A model generated the notes under the pieces. The model saw only the letters and a program-made list of their open reading frames with translations. It ran no database searches and was not told where the DNA came from. A program made the position numbers and the translations under genes. Positions 1 to 8,050 of a DNA stretch of 64,000 bases are shown here, piece after piece. How positions within the stretch are numbered: position 1 is the first letter of the stretch; each line of letters opens with the position of its first letter. The stretch is from an uncultured Bacteroidales bacterium (GTDB lineage: Bacteria; Bacteroidota; Bacteroidia; Bacteroidales; Paludibacteraceae). The DNA lies in the NCBI GenBank assembly GCA_902800525.1, contig CADCEV010000005.1:1-64000 (forward strand), written 5' to 3'.

Positions 1-44
1 TCTTTTGAGTGCTTTAACTCGTCAGAGTTGTGGAGTTTGTGGAT

Positions 45-80
45 AAAAACTATCCGAAAGCTCGCTTGCGAGGAGTTTTT
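45..80. repeat. Nested hairpin at the window edge
   Basis: Arms AAAAACT (45-51) and AGTTTTT (74-80) enclose an inner stem CTCGC/GCGAG (61-65/68-72). It lies directly before a CACAAAG-type array. The inner stem resembles the hairpin at about 59936, so I read it as a member of the composite hairpin-array elements of this genome rather than as a gene terminator. The neighbouring gene to the left is outside the window. Confidence 0.45.
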
Positions 81-81
81 A

Positions 82-124
82 GCCACAAAGTACACGAAGC
101 GCAAAGCGCAAAAGCACACAAAAG
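82..124. repeat. CACAAAG/CGCAAAG imperfect array
   Basis: Loose units of 7-9 bp (cacaaag, cacgaag, cgcaaag, cgcaaaag, cacacaaaag) follow one another. No ORF is present. The rest of 1-235 is AT-rich and I see nothing else in it. Confidence 0.5.
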
Positions 125-235
125 TTATTTTTAATATTTTTTTATAATTATCGCATCAGTACTAAAAGACAATTTTTCTTTAAGTCTAAAATTATCAAAA
201 ATTAAGGAAAATTTATTTTATACAAAACAACATAT

Positions 236-269
236 ACAAAAAAGCAGCTCACAGGAATGTGAGCCGCTT
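236..269 (-). terminator. Rho-independent terminator of the secreted-protein gene
   Basis: Read on the minus strand, the stem AGC-GGCTCACA / TGTGAGC-TGCT with loop TTCC (one mismatched pair) is followed by a run of T. It lies about 55 bp after the stop codon at 322, as expected for a monocistronic minus-strand gene. Confidence 0.8.
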
Positions 270-321
270 TGAAGAGATCCGAAATTGGCAAATGCCAATA
301 ACGTGGTATCAGTGATAGAGA

Positions 322-2517
322 TTACTTAACGGTATTACCGAGAACGTTGTACTGAACACCGTTCTTCTCAATAATAACCTGTCCGTTAACAATGCGTTTG
401 AATGCTTTGACAGTAGCCTCAACATCCTCAATACCTTGTCCAGCAGGGATGTACATCGTTACGTTATACTGCTTGTTGTTGTAGCAAAGCAGCGTAGCGG
501 TAAGGAGGTAGTCATCACCGTTGCCCGGAGTGATCGTGATAGCAGCTTTATAGATATTAACCATATCCTCGCCGTCAATAATTCCAGAACCAAGGTATGC
601 GAAATCCAGATCTTGTTCGGTGTATTGACCCTCCAAGTCTAATGCAGCCCATACAGAGAGCATAACGAATACGTTGTTCTCGTCATACCCATATATGCCA
701 TAGAGGCCATAATCGGCGTAAGTGGTTTCCATTTGAGCATTCTGGATGTTGACCGTAACAGTCTCCGTCGGTTTCGGCTCAGAGAATACCAACTCAATGT
801 TATAAACATTGCCGTCCTCACCGATCAAAGCACCCTTGATAGTGATAGTACCTTGCTCAGCGTCTTTAGAGAGTGTAACAGCACCGTCCACGAAGTTAAC
901 CTCGGTAGAATCCGTACCGTTGATTACAACGATGAAGGCGTAGTTCGGATCCAGGTCCTCATAGGTATAGGTACCTTCTAATTGTGTGGTTTCTTTATTA
1001 GAAAGGTCGATGATGAACTTGTCGTTTTCACCATACATTTCCCACCAGCCTTCAGAAGCCACATTGTCCATGAAGGTCAGACCTTCGGTCATTTTCACCT
1101 CGATATCTTGAGCCGGAGCTTTCTTCACCTCAACAAAGACAGCGTTCTTAGCCTGCGGAGCTCCCTGATGCTCGTTGTAAACAGCCAATACGGTCAGCGT
1201 GTCACCTGCTGCTACGCCCAGCTCAGCGAATTTCTTAGCCTCGCCGGCAGCATTGAGCACGCCGTAGATATACAATTGTGCTGTAGCATCAGACAGATAG
1301 AGGTTGCCATAAGTGGTGTTCATGATGCTGTCAACCACACCGGTGAGGATACAGGTATCAAGCGTATTCTTCAGGCTGAGGAACTCAGCAATAGTCTTCT
1401 CGCCGAGGTTCTGCGGCAGAATCTGGGTCTTCTCGATGATCTCTACGGTGCAACCCTCAGCCAACTCAGGAGTGGTGTTGTACTTGGTCAGTTTACCGGT
1501 AGCCACTACCAGATCTCCAACGCTAACAGCGTCCTCCTGTTTCTCAATAGCGCACTTGTAAGCCTCGAATACCTTGCCACCATTCAGGGAGTCAGCCATC
1601 CAGAAGCTCATAGAGCCGTCTTTCCATGCATAAGCAATCTCGGTAACATAACCGCGAACCTTAACGTTATCCGTCATGCCATTGAGTGCTGCCTCTGCAG
1701 CCTGAGCGCAAGAGAGCGTATCCGGAAGCGGCTCTTTCTTGGTGAAGGTCTTGGTAGCAACAGCACTCCAGTCATTGCCGGTATAAGCGGCAGCCATGAT
1801 AGTAGTAGTCTCCTTGAGAACGATCTCATGCTTGTACTCGGGAGCAGCGGAACAATCACACTTGGGGTCAGTAGTACCATCAGTGGTGTAATAGATGTCC
1901 GTTTCCAGAGTAGAGCATGTAATCGTAACGATTACACTGTCGGTGAACTCAGCCTCACCGGAGATAACCGGAGTAGCTACAGCAGGAGGAGTTACGTCAC
2001 CTTGTTTCTTTAAGATTCTCAGACCCGCCTCAATAGAAGAACTCGAAGCATAGCAAGAGAAAATGGAGCTGCTCGGATTGTAACGCAGGTCATTTCTCGC
2101 GTTTGAACCTTGAGCAACAACCGAAGCAACGCCATTGGCATCCATAGTGATAGCAAATTTGCCATTGTCACCAACCGTAGCAGCATCGGCTGTCTTAAGG
2201 TGGTTGGACGAGTTACTTGCTGCGTACAGATACGCATCCTGGCCTACCAGAAGCATAAAGTTACCACCTTCATCTACAAGCGTGATGATTTGTACATCTG
2301 CACCCGGAACTACAACACCGTCCGTTGCTGAAACTGCAGCAACACCACGGTTGTTGGTGTTCTGAGTTCTACTGATGGCATAAGCGGTATCGATACTGGT
2401 AATGATGATTTGATCACCATCAGCCAGATCGCTCACACTCGAAACGACTGCAAAATTGTCTGCCATCATGCTGCCTGCGAAAAGCACGGCAGCGATCAAA
2501 GAGAATAATTTTCTCAT
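322..2517 (-). CDS. Secreted multidomain protein with CHB_HEX_C and OB-like modules
   Basis: 731 residues, exported: signal peptide at residues 1-19 (ending SMMA, then D). Residues about 20-175 form a beta-rich N-terminal domain I cannot name. Residues about 183-258 resemble a chitobiase/beta-hexosaminidase C-terminal (CHB_HEX_C) module, with the typical IYYTTDGTTDP segment. Two OB-like modules follow (about 265-370 and 375-470, each opening with a 'V.G.V..I' strand). Residues about 475-700 hold two diverged copies of one domain of about 110 residues (compare LEGTYTYEDLD and LEGQYTEQDLD). The last 25 residues form a tail ending YNVLGNTVK, similar to the tail of the protein at 26114-28120. No catalytic motif was seen. 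The domain content suggests a cell-surface or extracellular binding protein. The gene has its own promoter (2619-2650) and terminator. Confidence 0.75.
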   Translation of the reverse strand: MRKLFSLIAAVLFAGSMMADNFAVVSSVSDLADGDQIIITSIDTAYAISRTQNTNNRGVAAVSATDGVVVPGADVQIITLVDEGGNFMLLVGQDAYLYAASNSSNHLKTADAATVGDNGKFAITMDANGVASVVAQGSNARNDLRYNPSSSIFSCYASSSSIEAGLRILKKQGDVTPPAVATPVISGEAEFTDSVIVTITCSTLETDIYYTTDGTTDPKCDCSAAPEYKHEIVLKETTTIMAAAYTGNDWSAVATKTFTKKEPLPDTLSCAQAAEAALNGMTDNVKVRGYVTEIAYAWKDGSMSFWMADSLNGGKVFEAYKCAIEKQEDAVSVGDLVVATGKLTKYNTTPELAEGCTVEIIEKTQILPQNLGEKTIAEFLSLKNTLDTCILTGVVDSIMNTTYGNLYLSDATAQLYIYGVLNAAGEAKKFAELGVAAGDTLTVLAVYNEHQGAPQAKNAVFVEVKKAPAQDIEVKMTEGLTFMDNVASEGWWEMYGENDKFIIDLSNKETTQLEGTYTYEDLDPNYAFIVVINGTDSTEVNFVDGAVTLSKDAEQGTITIKGALIGEDGNVYNIELVFSEPKPTETVTVNIQNAQMETTYADYGLYGIYGYDENNVFVMLSVWAALDLEGQYTEQDLDFAYLGSGIIDGEDMVNIYKAAITITPGNGDDYLLTATLLCYNNKQYNVTMYIPAGQGIEDVEATVKAFKRIVNGQVIIEKNGVQYNVLGNTVK

Positions 2518-2618
2518 AATGTTTTGAATGATTTTAGTTAATAAAAAATGTTAATTGGTTGTTATAATTCCCGATATATCGAAAGATCGACATATCGACT
2601 TATATCACAAATTCGGTG

Positions 2619-2650
2619 CAAAGTTACAACAAATAATTGACATATGCAAA
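2619..2650 (-). promoter_or_regulatory. Bacteroidota-type promoter of the secreted-protein gene
   Basis: On the minus strand TTTG (2650-2647), a 20-bp spacer and TAACTTTG (2626-2619) match the Bacteroidota primary sigma consensus TTTG/TAnnTTTG. The start codon is about 100 nt downstream, after a leader with ATCGATAT-like octamer repeats (about 2570-2605). Confidence 0.75.
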
Positions 2651-2687
2651 TAAAAAATTATTTTTTATTGCATTTTAGGTATAATCG

Positions 2688-3716
2688 CTATTTTTTATGC
2701 GCCACAACAAGCAGTTGGACCGAATTGAAAATGTTTTGCCAAACGATATATGCCGCGGCGCCGAGCGATGCTAATGGATCGAGGTACGTGTTCGCCATCC
2801 ACACACCGAGGGAGGTGTTTTTCTGTCCGAAAGCCTGTCCGGCTGTGATGGAAGAGACGCCCGCCATCGTCTTGGGCGCTGCAGCGGGGTTGATAAGCAC
2901 GTCCTGATAGTCCGTTCCCTTGCTCGCCGCCGGCAGTTTATAGCCGATGAGTTTGCCCAAACCGAACTGGAGAAGGCACGCGAAGAAAGACAATACTAAT
3001 AAAATTAGTATATTGGATATTTGTACTTGGAAATTGGTGACAGTTGTTTCCGTCACCACCGCCGTAAGTACCACGATCGAAGCGACCCAGAGGTAGAAGG
3101 GCACGACCGCAAGGCTCTTCGGGAGTTCGAAGGTTTTTGGGGTCGAGATCTCGTGATCCCGTGATCTCGTGGATCCGACTTTCTTATAATAGGCGTTAAA
3201 GCCGAGGCGGAGCAACCAAGCGGAGAAGAAAGGTCCCAAGAGCAGCGGTGCTACACGGCTGAGAATGAGCCAGAAAGCGGGCCAGAAACTCATATCGGAA
3301 GCCGGGTTAATGAGCGGGAAAGTAGCCGGAACAATAATAGCCGTCGCGAAATTAGAGAGGAGGGTGAAGGTGGTGAGGTTTTGGATCGAGCCTCCCATCT
3401 TGCCGGCAATAATTGGCGCGGCGGTAGCAGTCGGCATAATAAAACACATCAGAACACCTTGTGCGAGGACGACGTTGCCCGTGAAATGCAGAAGCAGCGC
3501 GTATGAGCCGAAACTGAAGAGCATCTGGGCGGCTAACACCACACCATGCCATTTATGGAGGCGCAAGTCCAGCGGGTTTACCTTACAAAAGGTAAAAAAG
3601 AGCATAAAGAAGATCAGCCAGGGAAGCGAGGGCTTCAGGGGCAGGAAGATTTTATAGCCGAGTGCTCCGATAAGCATGGAGAGCCAAAGAGCGTTACTAT
3701 CAAAGAATTTTTTCAT
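2688..3716 (-). CDS. BASS (bile acid:sodium symporter)-type membrane transporter
   Basis: 342 residues with about nine to ten hydrophobic segments spread over the whole length. The 'FIMPTATAAPIIAGKMGG' region and the 'AGVSSITAGQAFGQKNTSLG' region resemble the two crossover motifs of BASS/Acr3-like carriers, so this is a probable Na+-coupled organic anion carrier. The substrate cannot be read from the sequence. It is the last gene of the run gldD-pcrB/tadA-7TM-HD-dusB. Residues about 181-192 (STRSRDHEIS, in a cytoplasmic-looking loop between membrane segments) are encoded by an octanucleotide array (3144-3176) and are not expected in the family. A TATCAAC array separates it from dusB. Confidence 0.7.
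   Translation of the reverse strand: MKKFFDSNALWLSMLIGALGYKIFLPLKPSLPWLIFFMLFFTFCKVNPLDLRLHKWHGVVLAAQMLFSFGSYALLLHFTGNVVLAQGVLMCFIMPTATAAPIIAGKMGGSIQNLTTFTLLSNFATAIIVPATFPLINPASDMSFWPAFWLILSRVAPLLLGPFFSAWLLRLGFNAYYKKVGSTRSRDHEISTPKTFELPKSLAVVPFYLWVASIVVLTAVVTETTVTNFQVQISNILILLVLSFFACLLQFGLGKLIGYKLPAASKGTDYQDVLINPAAAPKTMAGVSSITAGQAFGQKNTSLGVWMANTYLDPLASLGAAAYIVWQNIFNSVQLLVVAHKK
3144..3176. repeat. GATCTCGT octamer array inside the transporter gene
   Basis: Three to four near-palindromic units (gatctcgt, gatcccgt, gatctcgt, ggatcc) lie in frame in the BASS-type gene and encode RSRDHEI. The same peptide is encoded by another copy in dusB (4057-4092). Confidence 0.8.
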
Positions 3717-3742
3717 TTTCTCATTTATTCATTTTTTCATTT

Positions 3743-3826
3743 CAACTATCAACTATCAACTATCAACTATCAACTAGCCGACTTCTATCAACTCTCAACT
3801 ATCAACTATCAACTATCAACTATCAC
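3743..3826. repeat. TATCAAC heptad array between dusB and the transporter
   Basis: About ten copies of TATCAAC, interrupted once by a short unrelated stretch (about 3776-3785), fill the spacer between two genes of the same strand. No promoter was seen. Confidence 0.9.
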
Positions 3827-4883
3827 TCCCCCATTTGGCGACGATTTCATCCATGATGGCGAAGACTTCTGCGACCGTTTCTGCGCGGAGAAGGGCGATG
3901 CGGGTCTGTTTGAAGTCGGTGAGGCCTTTGAAAACCGGCGAGGCTGCAAAATGCCGGCGGGAATGGATGATACCTTTGCGTTCATCGTTGCCACACCACG
4001 CGATAGAGGCGAGGACGTGCTCTTTGAGGACAGCGACTTTGTCGCTCATAGAGCGAGGGATCGTGATCTCGTGATCACGTGATCTCGTGAATGAGGGATC
4101 AATATATTCTTTCATTTCGGCGAAGAGCCACGGGGCGCCGAAGGTAGCACGTCCGACCATGATGGCATCCACGCCGTAACGGTCGAAACACTCGCGGGCG
4201 CGTTCGGGCGTACACACGTCCCCGTTACCTATAATAGGTATATGCATACGCGGGTTATTCTTCACTTCTCCGATGAGGGTCCAATCCGCCTCACCGCGGT
4301 ACATCTGCGAACGCGTACGGCCATGGATTGCCAGTTCCTGAATACCACAGTCCTGCAGGGCTTCCGCGAGATCTACGATAAAGAAAGAAGCCTCTCCCCG
4401 ACCCTCCCCTGAAGGGAAGGGAGTGTTGATTCCCAAAGGATTGAAACGGGGATGAAGGTCATCGTCATTCCACCCTAGGCGGGTTTTGGCGGTAACGGGT
4501 GTATGAACGGCATTGACCACAGCGCGGGTGATTTCCAACATCTTGGGCACGTCGCGGAGCAATCCTGCGCCGGCGCCTTTGCCCGCCACTTTCTTTACCG
4601 GGCAGCCGAAATTGATGTCAATGAAGTCCGGTTTCGCCTGCTCGACGATGAGTGCAGCATCGCGCATAGCTTCGGGTTCACGGCCGTAGATCTGTATCGC
4701 AACCGGCCGCTCTGCATCCGAGATCGTCAGTTTGCGCGTGGTAGAGGCGATGTCGCGCACGAGCGCGTCGGCATTGACGAACTCGGTATAGACGCGATCC
4801 GCGCCGTAACGCTTGCATAACGCACGGAAGGCAGGATCGGTCACGTCCTCCATGGGAGCCAAATATAATTTTTTGTCGTTCAT
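3816..4883 (-). CDS. dusB: tRNA-dihydrouridine synthase B (DusB-type)
   Basis: FMN-dependent reductase that reduces uridine to dihydrouridine in tRNA D-loops. The 355-residue TIM barrel opens with LYLAPMEDVTDPAFR (6-20). The catalytic Cys is C94 in DINFGCPVKKV; IPIIGNGDV (215-223) and IMVGRATFGAPWLF (241-254) are FMN phosphate-site segments. I start at the ATG at 4883; a TTG at 4904 would add seven residues but lies inside a palindrome. It is longer than usual because of two inserted repeat peptides: a C/G-rich palindrome gives TPFPSGEGRGE (about 154-164), and an octamer array gives TRSRDHEITIPRS (about 266-278). Both sit where loops are expected, so the enzyme is probably active. It follows the 7TM-HD gene with a 33-bp gap. 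Confidence 0.92.
   Translation of the reverse strand: MNDKKLYLAPMEDVTDPAFRALCKRYGADRVYTEFVNADALVRDIASTTRKLTISDAERPVAIQIYGREPEAMRDAALIVEQAKPDFIDINFGCPVKKVAGKGAGAGLLRDVPKMLEITRAVVNAVHTPVTAKTRLGWNDDDLHPRFNPLGINTPFPSGEGRGEASFFIVDLAEALQDCGIQELAIHGRTRSQMYRGEADWTLIGEVKNNPRMHIPIIGNGDVCTPERARECFDRYGVDAIMVGRATFGAPWLFAEMKEYIDPSFTRSRDHEITIPRSMSDKVAVLKEHVLASIAWCGNDERKGIIHSRRHFAASPVFKGLTDFKQTRIALLRAETVAEVFAIMDEIVAKWGSDS
4057..4092. repeat. GATCTCGT/GATCACGT octamer array inside dusB
   Basis: Units gatcgt, gatctcgt, gatcacgt and gatctcgt run in tandem and in frame, giving SRDHEIT in the C-terminal helical part of DusB. Confidence 0.8.
4391..4425. repeat. C/G-rich palindrome inside dusB
   Basis: A stem made of ccctcccct and gaagggaaggg, flanked by ctctccccg. 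In frame it encodes PFPSGEGRGE on the minus strand. It belongs to a family of at least 13 copies in the window. Confidence 0.85.
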
Positions 4884-4895
4884 TGACGATTTGGG

Positions 4896-4915
4896 ATCGA
4901 CCAAGATTGGTCGAT
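4896..4915. repeat. Perfect 20-bp palindrome between the 7TM-HD gene and dusB
   Basis: ATCGACCAA, two bases, TTGGTCGAT. A copy with one mismatch lies inside the start of pcrB (8003-8022). It could act as a protein site, a processing hairpin or a palindromic insertion; there is no T-run on either side to support a terminator. Confidence 0.7.
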
Positions 4916-4916
4916 A

Positions 4917-6836
4917 CTATTTATTTAATGTGGGGTACGAAATACGGTGGTGATTGATGGCGGTGAGGCGCGCGGTGAAGACACGACGAATGTCCTCTAC
5001 GTCCTTGAAGGACAGCGGTGTTTCGGCGTACTGGCCATCGGCTATCTGGCTATCAATCATCTGATTCACTGCGTTTGCGATAGTAGCTTCCGAGAAGTCG
5101 GTCAAACTGCGCGAACGCGCCTCTATCGCGTCCGCCATCATGAGAATAGCGCCCTCTTTGGTAGAGGGTTTGGGTCCCTGGTAACGGAAGAGCGACTCAT
5201 CAATGGTTTCTCTCGGGTGCGCATTCGCGTACGTATTATAAAAATAGCGCACGAGCGACGTACCGTGGTGGGTAGTGATGAAGTTCACCACCACTTCCGG
5301 CAGATGGTTTCGGCGGGCTATTTTCTCTCCTTCTGTCACATGGGAGATGACTACTTGTGCGGCGTCGCGGGGATCCATTTTGAGGAGCGGGTTATCGAGA
5401 CCTGTCTGGTTTTCAACGAAATAGAGCGGATCGGAGATCTTACCTATATCGTGATAGAGCGCGCCGGTACGTACGAGCAGCGCGTTCGCGCCGATGGCTT
5501 TCGCTGCATCGGCAGCGAGGTTGGAGACCTGCATGGAGTGCTGGAAAGTACCGGGTGCACGGTCCGCCAAGGTGTGGAGGAGTTCGGAGTTGATATCCGT
5601 CAGTTCGATCAGGGTGATCGAGGAGATGAAACGGAACATCTTCTCAAACGTATAGATCAAGCCGTAACAGCCCACTGTGAGGAGGGCGCAGATAGCGAAA
5701 TAAAGGTACATCCACGGGTCAATGGAGGAGAAGACGCCTGTCTGTGCAAAGGTGATGGCCGTATAAGCGACCGTCTGCGTGAGCAGGATCCATGCCGCTG
5801 TTTCCAAGAGTTGTGCGCGGCGCGTCATGTCATTCAGGGACGAGACAGCCACCATGCCGACCACGATCTGGATGAAGAAGAACTCTACCGGCGCAGGAAC
5901 GATGATCGAAGTGATGAGGATCGTAGTGAAATGCAGGAAGAGCGCCGTTCGGGAATCGAAGAAGACGCGCGTCAGAATAGGCACCCACGCAAAGGGGATG
6001 AGATAGACCGAAAGCCCGAACCGCAGCGCGAGACAGGACAGGGAGATGACGATCAGCATCTGCAAGCAGAAGAAGAGGATCGTTGAGGTTGAGCGCAGGT
6101 ATGCGATACGGAAGACATACAGATAGATAACGAACAGACAGAGGAACAGCGACACCAATATTACCTCGCCGAGGATAGAGAGCGTGCGCTGTTTATGGCC
6201 CAGTGTCTCATCGTCGTACGCGCGGCGGAGGGATTGCAGGATCTGGTAGTTCTGCTCGGTGACGATCTCTCCGCGGTCGATGATCTTTTCGCCTTTCTGA
6301 ACCAAGCCTTGTGTGGGCGAAAGGGATGAGAGAAGTCGCGCGCGGTTTTGTTCGGTGAGAAGCGTGTCGCGCACCAAGTTCTGCCGGCACTCGTAACGGT
6401 ATTTCTCATATGCCGTTTTTTCGGTATATATCTCGGAGAGGGAATAGGTCTTGGAGACGTTGTTTTTCTTAATGGCGATACGTCCGAAGCCCTCCGAACG
6501 GAGCCATTCCATCTCCGCAAGCGAGATGACGTTCACTTCCCTTTGTGCCCCGCGGATGTAGTGATAGCAAGGCGTGAAGGTAGAGAGCAGCTGTTTCTGC
6601 TCGCGCTTCATCTGGTCCTCGGACTTATAAATTGGAAAGTCAAAATCCGCCGTAAGGGTGTTGTATCCCCAGGGTTTTCCCACTTCGTAGTGGTAACGGA
6701 AGGCATTGTTATAACGCGGAAAAATAAGCACTAATATGGCCGCCAAGAGCACAAAAATCGTCAGACGCAAGACCGTCTGGAGCGTTTTAGCATTTTCTTG
6801 ATGGCTTTTGAATTTGTCATTTAACCATTTTATCAT
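4917..6836 (-). CDS. 7TM receptor-HD phosphohydrolase (PgpH-type, putative c-di-AMP phosphodiesterase)
   Basis: 639 residues: one N-terminal membrane helix (about 22-40), an extracytoplasmic 7TMR-HDED-like domain, about seven membrane helices (about 220-400), then a cytoplasmic HD domain (about 410-600) with TFQHSMQV, the metal-binding HD pair in YHDIGK (H462, D463) and a later THHGT. This order is that of Listeria PgpH, which hydrolyses c-di-AMP; function here is by family. The start codon overlaps the stop of the pcrB-tadA ORF by ATGA, so translation is probably coupled. No repeat insertion was noticed in this gene. Confidence 0.88.
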   Translation of the reverse strand: MIKWLNDKFKSHQENAKTLQTVLRLTIFVLLAAILVLIFPRYNNAFRYHYEVGKPWGYNTLTADFDFPIYKSEDQMKREQKQLLSTFTPCYHYIRGAQREVNVISLAEMEWLRSEGFGRIAIKKNNVSKTYSLSEIYTEKTAYEKYRYECRQNLVRDTLLTEQNRARLLSSLSPTQGLVQKGEKIIDRGEIVTEQNYQILQSLRRAYDDETLGHKQRTLSILGEVILVSLFLCLFVIYLYVFRIAYLRSTSTILFFCLQMLIVISLSCLALRFGLSVYLIPFAWVPILTRVFFDSRTALFLHFTTILITSIIVPAPVEFFFIQIVVGMVAVSSLNDMTRRAQLLETAAWILLTQTVAYTAITFAQTGVFSSIDPWMYLYFAICALLTVGCYGLIYTFEKMFRFISSITLIELTDINSELLHTLADRAPGTFQHSMQVSNLAADAAKAIGANALLVRTGALYHDIGKISDPLYFVENQTGLDNPLLKMDPRDAAQVVISHVTEGEKIARRNHLPEVVVNFITTHHGTSLVRYFYNTYANAHPRETIDESLFRYQGPKPSTKEGAILMMADAIEARSRSLTDFSEATIANAVNQMIDSQIADGQYAETPLSFKDVEDIRRVFTARLTAINHHRISYPTLNK

Positions 6837-8050
6837 GATCGCTTCGATTTAAAAAATTCTTGCATAAGTGTTCTGCATTCGTCTTCGAGCACGCCGGCAG
6901 TGACGGTTGCTTTGGGGTGAAAGACGCGCGGTGCGTACGTCCGGTAGCCTCTTTTGGGATCCGGTGCGCCAAAGACGATGCGGCTAATTTGAGACCAGCC
7001 GATAGCTCCGGCGCACATAGGGCAAGGCTCGACCGTGACGTAGAGCGTTGCATCCGGCAGGTATTTGCCGCCGAGGGTCTGGGTAGCAGCGGTGATGGCT
7101 TGTATCTCGGCGTGCGCCGTGACGTCCGAAAGGGTTTCTGTGAGGTTGTGTCCGCGTCCGATGATTTGTCCTTGCGAGACGATGACACAGCCGATGGGTA
7201 TTTCGTCCGCCGCGAGGGCTTTCTCTGCTTCGCAGAGGGCGAGGCGCATGAAGCGCTCGTCCGTTTCGAGATTCTGGGATTTCGAGATTTCGAGATCACG
7301 AGATTTCGATATTTCAATATTTCGACAGAAGGACTTCAGGTCCTCGGGATGCAACTCGAAGTGGTTGCCTATGACGACGATGTCTGCTCCGGCGGAATAG
7401 GCGGCATTCATTGCTTCGGGCGTACGGATACCTCCTCCGACGATGAGGGTGAGAGAGGTGTTTTTGCGCACCTCGCGGATGATGTCCGGCGAGACAGGCG
7501 TCTTTGCGCCCGAACCGGCTTCAAGGTAAATGGCTTTTTTGCCCATCAGTTCGGCGGCGATACAGGTATCTATGATGGTTTGGACGCCTTCTGCGGTGGA
7601 CGGGTTAAGGGGCTTAGTGCCTGTTACACGCATTGTGGATGTCTCTACGCCGCCATCAATGAGGATATAGGCCGTCGGGATCACTTCGACCGAAGAGGCA
7701 TGAATGCGTCGTGCGGACTTAACCTGCTGACCTACAAGGTATTCGGGGTTGTCTCCGGAAAGGAGCGAGAGGTACAAGATAGCGTCCGCTTCGGGGGTGA
7801 ACTGCGCGGCAGAGCCGGGAAAGAGGATAATTGATAATTGACAATTGACAATTGACAATTTCTCTTTGAGAGCACGGACGAAAGGCGTTGTATCACCACC
7901 GGTAGAACCGCCGACAAAGATGTAGTCGGGATGACATTCTTCGGTGATGGGCAAAGCAGAGAGATCCGCCTTCTCGGGGTCGAGAAGAAGGGCAAGTTTT
8001 TTATCGCCCAAGTTTGGTCGATATAATATGTTGTGGTTTATTTCGTCCAT
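6833..8050 (-). CDS. PcrB-type prenylglyceryl phosphate synthase fused to TadA-type tRNA adenosine deaminase
   Basis: One uninterrupted 405-residue ORF. Residues 1 to about 243 are a complete PcrB/GGGPS TIM barrel, which joins a prenyl diphosphate to sn-glycerol 1-phosphate (LLLDPEK, FVGGST, LFPGS, EAGSGA, VGGGIRTPE, GADIVVIGNHFE). Residues 263-405 are a complete TadA, the A34-to-inosine editor of tRNA-Arg(ACG), with zinc ligands and proton donor in AHAE (H313, E315) and PCPMC (C343, C346). The join (about 244-262: EISKSRDLEISKSQN) is read through an octamer array, so only the TadA start Met is missing. An internal ATG at 7249 could still give a separate TadA five residues shorter. Residues 64-75 (KLSIVNCQLSII) come from a heptad array at the place of a barrel strand. 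The start overlaps the end of gldD by 13 bp. Confidence 0.85.
   Translation of the reverse strand: MDEINHNILYRPNLGDKKLALLLDPEKADLSALPITEECHPDYIFVGGSTGGDTTPFVRALKEKLSIVNCQLSIILFPGSAAQFTPEADAILYLSLLSGDNPEYLVGQQVKSARRIHASSVEVIPTAYILIDGGVETSTMRVTGTKPLNPSTAEGVQTIIDTCIAAELMGKKAIYLEAGSGAKTPVSPDIIREVRKNTSLTLIVGGGIRTPEAMNAAYSAGADIVVIGNHFELHPEDLKSFCRNIEISKSRDLEISKSQNLETDERFMRLALCEAEKALAADEIPIGCVIVSQGQIIGRGHNLTETLSDVTAHAEIQAITAATQTLGGKYLPDATLYVTVEPCPMCAGAIGWSQISRIVFGAPDPKRGYRTYAPRVFHPKATVTAGVLEDECRTLMQEFFKSKRS
7266..7326. repeat. GATTTCGA/GATCACGA octamer array at the pcrB-tadA junction
   Basis: About seven units of 8 bp (gattctgg, gatttcga, gatttcga, gatcacga, gatttcga, tatttcaa, tatttcga). They encode the linker EISKSRDLEISKSQNLE and leave no stop between the two enzymes. 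Confidence 0.88.
7826..7862. repeat. TTGATAA/TTGACAA heptad array inside pcrB
   Basis: Five units of 7 bp. Read on the minus strand they encode LSIVNCQLSII in place of the segment that normally precedes LFPGS in PcrB. Confidence 0.88.
8003..8022. repeat. Imperfect palindrome inside the 5' end of pcrB
   Basis: ATCGCCCAA, two bases, TTGGTCGAT: the palindrome of 4896-4915 with one mismatch. It encodes YRPNLGDKK near residue 10 of PcrB. Confidence 0.6.

Noticed and set aside
322-400. Classical type IX secretion C-terminal domain on the 322-2517 protein
   Set aside because: The tail is only about 25 residues and lacks the usual beta-sandwich motifs; kept only as a possible short sorting tail.
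982-2013. 343-codon plus-strand ORF
   Set aside because: It lies wholly opposite the signal-peptide-bearing secreted protein, has no promoter and no recognisable domain.
4884-4904. TTG start of dusB at 4904
   Set aside because: The family begins near LYLAPMED; ATG 4883 fits, and the TTG is inside a palindrome.
4947-6086. Long plus-strand ORF of 379 codons opposite the 7TM-HD gene
   Set aside because: Its translation is rich in Arg/Asp/Glu without domain signature, and the opposite strand codes a clear PgpH-type protein; it is a shadow of codon bias.
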